A DNA stretch of 64,000 nt from Trachythela sp. YZ-2020. Its lineage: Eukaryota > Cnidaria > Anthozoa > Malacalcyonacea > Clavulariidae. Location: the NCBI GenBank assembly GCA_016169945.1, contig JADLSH010000196.1, forward strand, positions 124,001-188,000, read 5' to 3'. Positions within the stretch are counted from its first letter, which is position 1, and each line of letters starts with the position of its first letter. Shown piece after piece: positions 45,022 to 53,639 of this stretch. A program made the translations under genes and the position numbers. The notes below the pieces were generated by a model. The model saw nothing but the letters and a program-made list of their open reading frames with translations. It was not told where the DNA came from and made no database searches.

Positions 45022-45735
45022 TTACATCCCGTCTGAGCTCTTCCAACCAAGATCGGCTGCAATTCTAGCCGCCTCAGTTCTATTAGAGGCATTCAGTTTT
45101 TGTAAGATCACCCGTACATGTGCTTTTACAGTACTTTCAAGAATACTAAGCTCACGTGCGATTTCCTTATTTGATTTACCTAATATCATGAGATCAAGCG
45201 TGTCTTTTTGGCGTGATGTCAGCTGCGCCAGAAGATTGCTTGGGTTCTCAGTTGCGTTAGATCTTTTCGAGCCAAATTCACCCGTTGTCCCTATTGCCGA
45301 GAGTATATCTGGCGGTATATAGATCTGGCCTGACAGAACCAGTGCTAAGGCATGTTTTAGCACTTCCTGATTTGATGATTTAACAATATAACCCTGTGCA
45401 CCCAGTTCGATCGCACGAGCTATAAACTCAGGATTACTGAACCCAGATACGATAACGACAGGTGTATCCGTAGCCAGTTTCACAACACGCTTAATCCCGG
45501 CGAAGCGCTCATGCTTAACGCCATCATCGACATTGTGATCCATTCCCGGCATTTGCAGATCCATCAGAATGAGATCTGGTTTAATGAGATCTGGCTTAAT
45601 GTCATCCGTGATCTGTTTAATTAAGGCATCAACGTTATTCGCTTCCTGTATTTCTACATCATCGAACATATGGCTGAGCACAAGCCGTAAACCTTCTCGA
45701 AAGAGTCCATGATCATCGGCGATCAGAATTTTCAT
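45022..45735 (-). CDS. NarL/LuxR-family response regulator
   Basis: 237 residues. Receiver at 1-130: acidic pair in IADDHGLF, phosphorylatable Asp59 in LILMDLQMPG, Lys in YIVKSS. The LuxR-type HTH is at about 165-235 (LTSRQKDTLDLMILGKSNKEIARELSILESTVKAHV). Just before Asp59 the five residues KPDLI occur twice in tandem (47-56), from a 15-base duplication at 45569-45598. It is convergent with the hybrid kinase gene and is its likely partner. The long non-coding stretch upstream may contain its targets. Confidence 0.92.
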   Translation of the reverse strand: MKILIADDHGLFREGLRLVLSHMFDDVEIQEANNVDALIKQITDDIKPDLIKPDLILMDLQMPGMDHNVDDGVKHERFAGIKRVVKLATDTPVVIVSGFSNPEFIARAIELGAQGYIVKSSNQEVLKHALALVLSGQIYIPPDILSAIGTTGEFGSKRSNATENPSNLLAQLTSRQKDTLDLMILGKSNKEIARELSILESTVKAHVRVILQKLNASNRTEAARIAADLGWKSSDGM

Positions 45736-45772
45736 TACAGAGTAACTTGAGTCAAGTAATAGGAGGTGAACG

Positions 45773-45826
45773 ATGTTTCATAAGGATGTTTTTTCTTATG
45801 AACAATTGAAAACCAATATAAAGTAA
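45773..45826 (+). CDS. possible 17-residue ORF with perfect Shine-Dalgarno site
   Basis: AGGAGGTGAACG precedes an ATG that opens 17 codons and a stop. The peptide has no recognisable feature. The same AGGAGGTGA motif recurs at about 45899 without a long frame. It lies just upstream of, and divergent from, the response regulator gene. It could be a leader peptide or just a good binding site by chance. Confidence 0.3.
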   Translation: MFHKDVFSYEQLKTNIK

Positions 45827-46030
45827 TCATCTTATAAAAAATCAAAGTACGTTCCTTCATTTTTCAAATTATTCAAAGATCAAATAAAATATGGATATAG
45901 GAGGTGAGCTTGGCTCTGTCTTAATGATATGTCAAACAGACTGTCTATGTTATTGCCAGCTCATTTTTATTTTACTCTCAGATCATAATCCTCTCATTGA
46001 TAGACATAGACTAGTCCAATAGGCGTAGTT

Positions 46031-46142
46031 ATCCTCTTATTGGAGGATGGGAATCTATTTTGGAATGGCATAGAGTCGGAGTTGCACCTCCATTGCACGG
46101 GTCTTTAAGCGATTAGCCTAGATCGCTTTTGGCCCGGTTTTT
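46031..46142 (+). ncRNA. candidate structured small RNA with terminator
   Basis: Three hairpins in a row: ATCCTC/GAGGAT at 46031-46048, GGAG/CTCC at 46078-46091, and a strong terminator at 46098-46142 (CGGG/CCCG around AAGCGAT/ATCGCTT, then TTTTT). The 5' part from about 45890 contains many GGA motifs. No frame longer than a few codons lies here. This pattern fits an independent small RNA; the 5' end cannot be set from sequence. It is not one of the classes I recognise. Confidence 0.4.
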
Positions 46143-46291
46143 AAGGTAATCCGAAATCAGTGTAGTTAAATTCAAATTAACTACTCATTCCAAATTTAAA
46201 CCATCTAATCTAATTAATATTGAGTAAACGACTGACATGATCTCTCAAATCGTTATCATCTGGGAGGTTATGAAAAAAAAGGTAAGCGAAG

Positions 46292-46388
46292 TATATGGCG
46301 CATCAAATACGCCATATAAGATAAGTGAGTGATCGCGATAAATTAAGGCTACGTTATATCGGCCTCTTAATTACTGAGTCGCGACCAC
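46292..46388. other. two adjacent hairpins in intergenic DNA, overlapping a 20-codon frame
   Basis: A perfect 9-bp stem (TATATGGCG, 46292-46300, with 46310-46318) is followed by a long imperfect hairpin at 46329-46388. A 20-codon frame with GGGAGG upstream (46270-46332) covers the first hairpin. I cannot tell whether the frame or the structure matters. Confidence 0.35.
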
Positions 46389-46450
46389 TCTATTTCTAGT
46401 GATGATCTTCCTGGTACATATTTTTGTTATAGAAAAGACTGGTCTAGACC

Positions 46451-46549
46451 TTAATCTTTAGTACACATCTTGCTAATAAAACCCATAGTTACAGTAAATC
46501 CGATAACAGCGACTGCAATTATACCAACGAAACCAATAAAGCTGTCCAT
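46451..46549 (-). CDS. 32-residue single-helix membrane peptide
   Basis: An ATG at 46549 with GGAGAG seven to eight bases upstream opens 32 codons. The product starts MDSFIGFVG, has an uninterrupted hydrophobic run of about 20 residues, and ends with a charged tail ISKMCTKD. Size and layout fit small membrane proteins that regulate or stabilise larger complexes. I do not recognise a family. It is isolated by more than 200 bp on both sides. Confidence 0.55.
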   Translation of the reverse strand: MDSFIGFVGIIAVAVIGFTVTMGFISKMCTKD

Positions 46550-46792
46550 ACCATCTCTCCTCAAAATTTAATTAAGTGATAAATATGTATTCATATCTAT
46601 CATGATTTGACACAGCTAAAAGATAGCCAATTTCTTTAAAACTAGAAATTCGCTGAAATGCTGAAATGATGTCAAAAGGAGTAGTCCATATGATGACAGA
46701 TCAAACTTTGGCTGACTAAGATAAGAAGACTATTGAACTTAAGTAATCCTTAAGATGTATATTCGCGAGTGCTTAGTGTCTGGGAAAGGGGA

Positions 46793-46972
46793 TCAGTATT
46801 TCGTTAACAAAGACTGTTTGTATAACGAAATTATATCGGCTTCTAACAACCAATATTTCCAGTCTTTTTTAATCTCTTCGGTTTTTTCTATTTGAGGTGC
46901 TTGCTGCTTTATCTGATCTATACGAAGTTGGCGTCGTTGATCTGCGGCTCTACCTTTTGCTGTGCTACACAT
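46793..46972 (-). CDS. small basic hypothetical protein
   Basis: 59 residues from the ATG at 46972, which has CGGAG seven bases upstream. Residues 1-25 are basic and amphipathic (AKGRAADQRRQLRID), the rest forms one helix with several Trp/Leu (DWKYWLLEADIISLYK). No family recognised. It precedes the secreted Tyr/His-rich gene only on the map; there is about 100 bp between them and the order is opposite to an operon start. Confidence 0.5.
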   Translation of the reverse strand: MCSTAKGRAADQRRQLRIDQIKQQAPQIEKTEEIKKDWKYWLLEADIISLYKQSLLTKY

Positions 46973-47076
46973 GATCAAACTCCGTTATGTGATTACTTCC
47001 TTTAGCGGTATTCGCCAAGTAACCTTGAGAAATGTTCTTATAAAACAAGAACTAGATCACTGTTTAAATTGCAATA

Positions 47077-47529
47077 TCAATAATGATGCAGAATATGCCC
47101 AAGGGTGATCGCTCCGAATATCACTAAAGGAAGCGTGTTTTGATGATATCCTGATGAGCCATGTCCGTAGCGATAGTTGTTTCTGTAATAAGGTTGATAG
47201 TATCGCTGACGGTCGTAGTAAGGCCGAGGTTGATAATAGTGTCTCTGATATTTTTGATATCTATGATATGAGTGATTTCCATAGCCCCCTGTGTCAGGAT
47301 AGTTGTGGCGATAATTACGATTGTAATAATGCTTCTTTCTATAATTATGGCCGTAACTATGCCGATTACCATAACTATAATTGCCAGCATGATGGTAGCC
47401 AGAATAATAACCAAAATTATAACGATGATCACCGGCAGAGGCAGTATTCACACCACCAGTGCCACCAACCGTAAATAAAAGAATTGCTACGAGAAATAGC
47501 GTCGGGTTGAACTTAAACTTTGTATCCAT
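47077..47529 (-). CDS. secreted Tyr/His/Gly-rich protein
   Basis: 150 residues from the ATG at 47529 (GAGAGGT upstream). A signal peptide (TLFLVAILLFTVGGTGGVNTASAG) is followed by a low-complexity mature part rich in Tyr, His, Asn, Arg and Gly (YNFGYYSGYHHAGNYSY and so on) and a short hydrophobic end (LPLVIFGAITLGHILHHY). Repeats of this kind may bind metals or form surface assemblies. The composition is quite unlike its neighbours. The matching open frames on the other strand are by-products of the composition. Confidence 0.75.
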   Translation of the reverse strand: MDTKFKFNPTLFLVAILLFTVGGTGGVNTASAGDHRYNFGYYSGYHHAGNYSYGNRHSYGHNYRKKHYYNRNYRHNYPDTGGYGNHSYHRYQKYQRHYYQPRPYYDRQRYYQPYYRNNYRYGHGSSGYHQNTLPLVIFGAITLGHILHHY

Positions 47530-47747
47530 ACTAATACCTCTCATACAGCTTGCGTTGTAAGTCTGCTCTGTGGAAGAGAGTTGCCTTTATATTAGACGAG
47601 CAAGAATGAGATAGTTCTACGATTCACTCTTTATTTTTATTAATTCAACACTAATGGAACGCGTTACCGATCAGAATGTCTTTCTACTAGATAGAGAATA
47701 CAATCCTCCCTGTAACCCAATATAAAAACTAATCATAAAGGCAGGCT

Positions 47748-48674
47748 ATGCAGTCGATCATTTCAATTAAAAATCTTAACAAGACCTATAACACAGGTTT
47801 TCAAGCGTTAAAAAATATCAATCTGGACATCAACCGTGGCGAAATCTTTGCGTTACTCGGCCCTAATGGTGCCGGAAAAACCACATTGATCAGCACAATC
47901 TGTGGGATCGTCAATCCAAGTGACGGTGAAGTGTTTGCCGATGGTCACAATATCATTACCGATTTTCGTGCCGCGCGATCGAAGATAGGGCTTGTCCCAC
48001 AGGAATTAGCGACAGATATGTTTGAAACCGTCATGAATACGGTGAGCTTTAGTCGCGGTCTGTTCGGTAAATCTGCAAACCCGGCTTATATCGAAAAGGT
48101 ATTACGTGATCTATCTCTCTGGGATAAGAAGGATTCAAAGATCATGACACTTTCTGGCGGTATGAAACGCCGCGTGATGATCGCCAAAGCGCTTTCGCAT
48201 GAACCTGATATCTTATTTCTCGATGAGCCGACAGCAGGGGTGGATGTTGAGCTGCGTAGAGATATGTGGGAGATGGTGCGCGGCTTACGTGAAAGCGGTG
48301 TCACGATCATCCTGACCACACACTACATAGAAGAAGCTGAAGAAATGGCTGATCGCATTGGCGTGATTAATAAAGGCGAGATCGTTGTGGTTGAAGACAA
48401 AGCCGAACTAATGAAAAAGCTCGGCAAGAAACAACTAACCTTACACTTGCAAAATCCACTATCCGACATTCCGGATGAATTGGCTGAGCATGCGTTGGAG
48501 TTGATGGCTGATGGACATGAACTGGTTTATACCTTTGATACCCAACGTGAACACACAGGCATAGGTGTATTGATGAAGCAGCTCAATCAACATGGTATCG
48601 ACTTTAAAGATCTCAATTCCAGTGAGAGTTCTTTAGAAGATATTTTCGTTAATTTAGTGAGTGCAAAACAATGA
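47748..48674 (+). CDS. ABC-2 transporter ATPase (YadG-like)
   Basis: 308 residues. Walker [10 protein letters not shown], signature [17 protein letters not shown], Walker [13 protein letters not shown] and H-loop [18 protein letters not shown]. The C-terminal 80 residues are the usual extra domain of drug/polysaccharide-type ABC-2 ATPases. It pairs with the permease gene overlapping its stop. Together they export an unidentified substrate. A GGCAGG sits before the ATG. Confidence 0.93.
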   Translation: MQSIISIKNLNKTYNTGFQALKNINLDINRGEIFALLGPNGAGKTTLISTICGIVNPSDGEVFADGHNIITDFRAARSKIGLVPQELATDMFETVMNTVSFSRGLFGKSANPAYIEKVLRDLSLWDKKDSKIMTLSGGMKRRVMIAKALSHEPDILFLDEPTAGVDVELRRDMWEMVRGLRESGVTIILTTHYIEEAEEMADRIGVINKGEIVVVEDKAELMKKLGKKQLTLHLQNPLSDIPDELAEHALELMADGHELVYTFDTQREHTGIGVLMKQLNQHGIDFKDLNSSESSLEDIFVNLVSAKQ

Positions 48675-49432
48675 ACATCTACGCCATCAAAGCCATCTAC
48701 TTATTTGAAATGGCGCGGACATTAAGAACCTTAATGCAGAGTATTGCCTCACCCGTTCTTTCCACATCGCTTTATTTTATAGTCTTTGGAACAGCGATTG
48801 GTTCACGCATGGGCGAGATAAACGGCATCAGCTACGGTGCATTTATCATCCCCGGGTTGATCATGCTATCGCTATTAAACGAAAGTATTTCAAATGCCTC
48901 GTTTGGTATTTATATGCCCAAGTTTACCGGGACGATCTATGAAGTCCTCTCCGCCCCCATGTCCACTGCGGAAATCCTCATCGGCTATGTCGGCGCAGCA
49001 ACAACAAAATCTGTGGTCCTTGGCTTGTTGATTTTATTAACCGCGCGTCTGTTCGTTGATTACGAGATCCAACATCCGTTCTATATGCTTGGCTTCCTCG
49101 TGCTCACCGCATTAACCTTCAGCCTGTTCGGATTTATCCTCGGCCTCTGGGCCGATAGCTTTGAGAAGCTACAAATCGTCCCGATGATGATCGTTACACC
49201 ACTTACCTTTTTGGGTGGTAGTTTCTATTCGATCAGTATGCTGCCGCCACTATGGCAAAAGATCACACTGTTTAATCCCGTGGTATACCTGATCAGCGGA
49301 TTTCGCTGGAGCTTCTACGGTGTTTCTGATGTCAATATCGCGATCAGCCTGGGCATGACATTAATGTTTATGTTCCTGTGTTTAGGCGCGATCTGGTGGA
49401 TATTTAAAACTGGGTATCGGTTGAAGGCTTAA
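48671..49432 (+). CDS. ABC-2 transporter permease (YadH-like)
   Basis: 253 residues with six membrane helices. Typical ABC-2 blocks: [78 protein letters not shown] (seen in pieces) and [16 protein letters not shown]. It overlaps the ATPase gene by four bases. The coding sequence is complete. A diverged copy of its last about 45 codons occurs at 53640-53785, beyond the hipBA-fic-SWIM DNA. Confidence 0.93.
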   Translation: MNIYAIKAIYLFEMARTLRTLMQSIASPVLSTSLYFIVFGTAIGSRMGEINGISYGAFIIPGLIMLSLLNESISNASFGIYMPKFTGTIYEVLSAPMSTAEILIGYVGAATTKSVVLGLLILLTARLFVDYEIQHPFYMLGFLVLTALTFSLFGFILGLWADSFEKLQIVPMMIVTPLTFLGGSFYSISMLPPLWQKITLFNPVVYLISGFRWSFYGVSDVNIAISLGMTLMFMFLCLGAIWWIFKTGYRLKA

Positions 49433-49495
49433 AAGCAATATTGAAAGCTAATGGCGAAACAGGATGTCGGTATATTTTTGCCAGGGAAGCGAATA

Positions 49496-49749
49496 TATAC
49501 CCGTGATACTTGGAAATGCCTATTCATAGCACACCCCTTTTCATCCATGGCCGCGTTTCTCCTCTTTGCAGGGAGTGACCATGCGCATCGTTGCCTACAG
49601 GACGTAGGTAAGGGGCGTGAGCAGGAGCGGAAGCTTCGCGCCTTGCCCTGAATAAAAATGGACGCACTCGGCTCTGGCTTCCTGCTTCGCTCTACCGACT
49701 CCATCCCTGGAGTCGTCTAAATCACGCATTTCCAAGTATCACGGGTATA
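49496..49749. repeat. 254-bp element bounded by perfect 24-bp inverted repeats (MITE-like)
   Basis: The left arm at 49496-49519 (TATACCCGTGATACTTGG...) is the exact complement of the right arm at 49726-49749. The 206 bases between are richer in GC than the surroundings and have no supported gene. It sits between the intact ABC-2 permease gene and hipA, at the left edge of the cargo region. No target-site duplication was evident by eye. Confidence 0.7.
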
Positions 49750-49761
49750 AACTTTAATAGA

Positions 49762-51051
49762 TTAGAATCTACTGGCTGCCTTCCTCATCCCATCAAAGAT
49801 CGGAATTGCAATATCATCAGGAAAATCACGAGGTAGACGTGAAGAAACATTGGCGATCACCGACTCAATATTGACAAGCGTAGATTCAATGATTGACTGC
49901 ATTTCATCCTCAGGAAAATTGACTCTCTTTGATTCAGCGAGCCAATGTCTATGCACCATTTCATTCCATGCATAGTGAGTATTCTTTCCATGTAAGGCCA
50001 TAGCCATATTGATTTTTTTTATTTCAACCTGACGTTTCTTTGCCAGTGGATAAGCGGAGATAACATCATATACAGGTGTTAATTGAAATCGTCCTCCTTG
50101 TTTTAAAAATATACTAAAATTCTTGGCATGCCCATCAATAGCGCCAAGCAACCAAAAAAGGAAAACAGTCCGCATAAATATTTTCCGATCATCCTCTGCG
50201 CAAAGTGACGACTTGAGCAGCTCCATGATCGTAGCAATACCTGGCCCACCATCACTTTCATATTTTAGTGCTGGAGCAGTTCCATTTGCCTGACACATAT
50301 CTTCCTGTGGATGTCGAATGATCCAAGTTTTATCTTGAGACAATTTGCGATCAAATCGTTTAACAACAAGTACTTTGATGTCATCAAACATTTCAATACT
50401 CACTGCAGGGACAGGCAGATCAAATGCTCGTAAAATTTCCAGGCACAGCCATTCATTTTCGACACTGTCGGATAAATCAATTCCACTATGTTCAATTTTA
50501 CCAATAGGTAGTTTAAAAATATGTGTGGTTGGTGTTGTGTCAGTTGGGCGTTGCCATAGGCCATTATGTAAGAGCAGGGCTGTTTTCTCTTGGGCACCAG
50601 CAATCGAAATCCTGAAATCATGATCTTTCGACATTCCCAAGGGTAACGTCTTGTAGTTGCGGAGTTCCTGGGCTATCTCATTCTCATTCAAAGGAACGCC
50701 AATGATTTTTTTAACATCAACATCAGTCTGCTCTGGCATAAGTTGAATCGCACCTACGCAGTCTCTGCCTATCTGTGAGAGCAAATCGAATGGTTGGTTG
50801 GTCTTTGCACCAACTCTGGCCTGGATCCTGTTTCGAATATCCATTCTATCCGGCAAAAGATTATCGAAGTAGTTATAAACACGTTCTCCTTTATGTATTT
50901 TGTCTGTAAGAGGCAGAGAAAGGGAGAGGGGAACAGCAACGTTACCGCGTTCGAGCCATGTGTCATGGTAAACAAATTCCTGTGCACCACTACGCCGCTG
51001 TTGATACTCACCAACCTCATAACCATTCATGTAAATAAATAACGATGCCAT
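49762..51051 (-). CDS. hipA: HipA-type toxin (Ser/Thr kinase)
   Basis: 429 residues from the ATG at 51051, which shares one base with the hipB stop; a GTG one codon earlier is possible. The kinase features are present: SIAGAQEKTALL in the P-loop-like region, CLEILRAFDLPVPA, VKRFDRK, PQEDMCQ, then the catalytic loop DGHAKNFSIF and the metal-binding YDVISAYP. HipA phosphorylates glutamyl-tRNA synthetase in the best-known case and causes growth arrest; HipB neutralises it. Here all key residues look intact. It is the first cargo gene after the ABC-2 permease. Confidence 0.93.
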   Translation of the reverse strand: MASLFIYMNGYEVGEYQQRRSGAQEFVYHDTWLERGNVAVPLSLSLPLTDKIHKGERVYNYFDNLLPDRMDIRNRIQARVGAKTNQPFDLLSQIGRDCVGAIQLMPEQTDVDVKKIIGVPLNENEIAQELRNYKTLPLGMSKDHDFRISIAGAQEKTALLLHNGLWQRPTDTTPTTHIFKLPIGKIEHSGIDLSDSVENEWLCLEILRAFDLPVPAVSIEMFDDIKVLVVKRFDRKLSQDKTWIIRHPQEDMCQANGTAPALKYESDGGPGIATIMELLKSSLCAEDDRKIFMRTVFLFWLLGAIDGHAKNFSIFLKQGGRFQLTPVYDVISAYPLAKKRQVEIKKINMAMALHGKNTHYAWNEMVHRHWLAESKRVNFPEDEMQSIIESTLVNIESVIANVSSRLPRDFPDDIAIPIFDGMRKAASRF

Positions 51052-51296
51052 CACCAGAGCTTCTCATCTTCTTGGCGTGGTTTATCCCTGAGATCAAGGT
51101 GCATTTCTAGCCCAAGCGCAGACATGTATCTGAAGATTGTTTCAAGTCGAGTACCAGACAACCCCGATTCAATATTAGAAATGGTTTTTTGGGGAAGATT
51201 AAGTTTTTTACCAGCTTCACTCTGCGATAAGCCTTGACCCTTTCTATGACGACGTAGAACTTTGCCCAACGTCTCAGATGAAGTAATAGGTACCAT
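51051..51296 (-). CDS. hipB: HipB-type antitoxin, XRE-family DNA-binding protein
   Basis: 81 residues. The helix-turn-helix is LSQSEAGKKLNLPQKTISNIESG at about 23-45, followed by a short C-terminal tail (RQEDEKLW) as in HipB. It binds HipA and represses the operon. Three evenly spaced inverted-repeat operators lie directly upstream at 51337-51408. Confidence 0.92.
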   Translation of the reverse strand: MVPITSSETLGKVLRRHRKGQGLSQSEAGKKLNLPQKTISNIESGLSGTRLETIFRYMSALGLEMHLDLRDKPRQEDEKLW

Positions 51297-51336
51297 AGCG
51301 GCCTCATTTTTTTAAGTATTTACAGTAGGTTAAAAA

Positions 51337-51408
51337 TATAACTATAAAGGAATATTTTCTAATTATAACTATAAGGTTATAAATTATCAATATAACGATA
51401 GGGTTATA
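51337..51408. promoter_or_regulatory. three HipB operator-like sites, 27-bp spacing
   Basis: Sites TATAAC-N6-GTTATA at 51364-51381 and 51391-51408 are perfect; the first, 51337-51354, has an imperfect right half. Starts are exactly 27 bp apart. This would place bound dimers near the same face of the helix if the DNA bends slightly, as expected for HipB. Confidence 0.75.
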
Positions 51409-51615
51409 TTGGTGTGATGAAGATAGAAAAGTAGTGCGCAGCTAGTGTTGTAGATATAAAGCTGGGAAGAGCTACTTGGTGGATTTTTAAAACAGAGAGT
51501 ATCGTAGCACTCGCAGGGCGCTATACGACCGCATGGATACAGGGCAGGAGAGTTACCGAGCACAGCGTATTGCGCCGTTTGTAACTAAAGTATCCTGGAA
51601 TACCGTAAGTTAAGT

Positions 51616-51670
51616 ATTGCGCAACAATGCGCAATTATCTTGCATTTTTAATTGCGCATTGTTGCGCAAT
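51616..51670. promoter_or_regulatory. 22-bp inverted repeat upstream of the Fic gene
   Basis: The arm at 51616-51637 (ATTGCGCAACAATGCGC...) is the exact complement of 51649-51670, with an 11-bp spacer. Each arm contains TTGCGCAA-like sub-palindromes. It ends about 41 bp before the Fic start and so is a likely autoregulatory operator. The preceding 200 bp hold no gene. Confidence 0.75.
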
Positions 51671-51711
51671 TATGCATAATACCTGAGTAAAAAATAACCC
51701 AGGGATTAAAA

Positions 51712-52839
51712 GTGCTGTCATTTACACCAAGTCTAAAAATAGAAAATCAGATCAAGTCACTGCATGGTTTGGTGGTGGAAACCTATAAAGACCTCGATGA
51801 TGCTACAGAAGAAGAAAAGATCTATCTGAATAAATGCGCTCTGATTAGTAATGTCGGAGCAACGACACGTATTGAAAATGCCGTGTTAACTGATGTAGAG
51901 GTTGAGTGGGTTGATACCGTACTGTCAAAAGATGGCAAGACCACAGCATTTGAAGAAAAGAAAGAATATATTCTTGATAAGCTTTCAAAAGACAGGCAAC
52001 GAAGTGTAGAAGAAGTTGCAGGAAGCAGAAACGTCTTAAGCACGATCTACTTACAGGCGAAAGAATTTCTACCGCTGAGAGAGTCAGATATAAGGGGGTT
52101 GCATAAGGAGTTGCTGAACTTCTATCCAGAAGCATCACACTATGCCGGTAACTATAAAACAGTCATCAACAAAGTGATCGCAAGGGATGGTGAAACCGGC
52201 AGGGAGAGAACCGTACTACAACCTACGGAACCGGGTGTCATGACAAATATAGCCATGAAAGAACTGGTCGAGTGGTATAACGAGTCAATCATTAAACACC
52301 CATGGCCTGTTTTAGTAGCAGTAGAATTTGTATTTCGATTTTTAGCGATTCACCCTTTTCAGGACGGTAATGGCAGGATCGGAAGAGCTCTTTTTATACT
52401 TGCACTCTTACAGTCCAGCGATAAATATCTGGAGAGAGTTATTCCATTTGTTGCCATTGATCGGAAGATAGAACAAAACAAATCACGCTACTACGCAGTA
52501 TTGCACCAAACTTCAGATGGTACCTATCAGGACGATCCAAAAAATTATAAATACGAGGCATTGGTATTATTTTTTTTGAAGGTTTTTGAAACAGCACTTG
52601 TGGATATTAAACTCTATCGAGAAAAATTTAAGAATCTGAAAGAGCTCTCTGAATCGGCTGTTAAAGTGTTGGAGTGTTTCAAGTCTAGTCCAGAAAAACA
52701 ATTAAAAGTTGCAGCGATTGAAGAAAGTACAAAGTTACCCAGAAGAACGATACAGTCCGCACTAACCACATTGACCAAGCAGGAATTCTTGCAGAGATTA
52801 GGTAAAGCTGCGGGTAGTCGGTATCAATTAGTGTTTTGA
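51712..52839 (+). CDS. Fic-family protein with C-terminal winged HTH
   Basis: 375 residues from a GTG start (AGGGA upstream). The Fic motif HPFQDGNGRIGRALF is complete, so AMP or another nucleotide can be transferred to a hydroxyl of a target protein. The N-terminal part has an inhibitory-type segment (TRIENAV, like the S/TxxxE(G/N) motif) at about residues 50-56. The C-terminus is a winged helix that probably binds the inverted repeat upstream. Proteins of this layout are self-contained toxin-like regulators. Its neighbours are HipBA upstream and a SWIM protein downstream. Confidence 0.92.
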   Translation: MLSFTPSLKIENQIKSLHGLVVETYKDLDDATEEEKIYLNKCALISNVGATTRIENAVLTDVEVEWVDTVLSKDGKTTAFEEKKEYILDKLSKDRQRSVEEVAGSRNVLSTIYLQAKEFLPLRESDIRGLHKELLNFYPEASHYAGNYKTVINKVIARDGETGRERTVLQPTEPGVMTNIAMKELVEWYNESIIKHPWPVLVAVEFVFRFLAIHPFQDGNGRIGRALFILALLQSSDKYLERVIPFVAIDRKIEQNKSRYYAVLHQTSDGTYQDDPKNYKYEALVLFFLKVFETALVDIKLYREKFKNLKELSESAVKVLECFKSSPEKQLKVAAIEESTKLPRRTIQSALTTLTKQEFLQRLGKAAGSRYQLVF

Positions 52840-52863
52840 AAAGCTGGCGATAATATTTTTATC

Positions 52864-53583
52864 ATGTCTAAAAATAATCCAAAAAACATCAAGGAACCTA
52901 AATTTACTATAGACGATGTGAAATTCGCAGAAAGTCCAGCGATGTACAAGCGTGCACAGGATTTATATAAAGGTGGAAAAGTGGGGGTGATCTCAGAGAA
53001 CCCACATGGTTATTCCACGGTAGTAGATGGATCATATCCATACAAGGTGTCTGTCTCAGCAAAGGTGATTGACCAGGGCGATTGTGATTGTTACATGGGG
53101 CAACGTGATCTGCTTTGCAAACACATGCTCGCCCTTGCACTCGCAGTTCTGCATGCTTCAGGAAAGATAAAAAAACCCATTCAAAAGCCGGACACACCAA
53201 CAGAACTGTCTGCTGTAAGGCTAATGGTAAACGATGGAATGCGCTATTTACGCCCATACACTGGACCATCGAAAATTTGGTTCAGCTATCAACGCAAACT
53301 TGCCACAGGTGCAGGAATGATCGCAGATGCCGTCAGTGAATTACCCCCTACGAAAGAGAACGCTAACTATCTTTGGAGTCTTGTTGAGCGGATAGATAAG
53401 AAACTTATGAATGGTGTTGATGATTCCGATGGCGTAATTGGGAACTGTGTTGGGGTGATTATTGAACAATTAACAGCTTACACAAAAGATGCGCCAGAAC
53501 TCGAAACGACAATAAACAGGTATTGTAATAAGGAAACTAATTTCGGTTTTGAGAAAGACCTATTTGAAATGATGCGTCGATAG
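52864..53583 (+). CDS. SWIM zinc-finger domain protein
   Basis: 239 residues. The zinc motif is CDCYMGQRDLLCKH (CxC...CxH) at about residues 77-90, preceded by YPYKVSVSAKVIDQGDCDC. SWIM domains mediate nucleic-acid or protein binding. The rest is helical without a known family. It starts 24 bp after the Fic stop on the same strand, so it is likely co-transcribed. It is the last gene of the cargo before the displaced permease tail. Confidence 0.86.
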   Translation: MSKNNPKNIKEPKFTIDDVKFAESPAMYKRAQDLYKGGKVGVISENPHGYSTVVDGSYPYKVSVSAKVIDQGDCDCYMGQRDLLCKHMLALALAVLHASGKIKKPIQKPDTPTELSAVRLMVNDGMRYLRPYTGPSKIWFSYQRKLATGAGMIADAVSELPPTKENANYLWSLVERIDKKLMNGVDDSDGVIGNCVGVIIEQLTAYTKDAPELETTINRYCNKETNFGFEKDLFEMMRR

Positions 53584-53639
53584 TCCTGAAAGTAGCTGAG
53601 TAGATAAATTGATGGAGGTTGCTCTCAAGTTTATAGATT

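Noticed and set aside
46270..46332. 20-codon frame considered as a PQQ precursor peptide
   Set aside because: The Glu-x-x-x-Tyr pair in the conserved context of PqqA is absent and no pqq genes are nearby.
47124..47478. Long frames on both strands around 47.1-47.5 kb
   Set aside because: By-products of the biased Tyr/His codons of the secreted protein.
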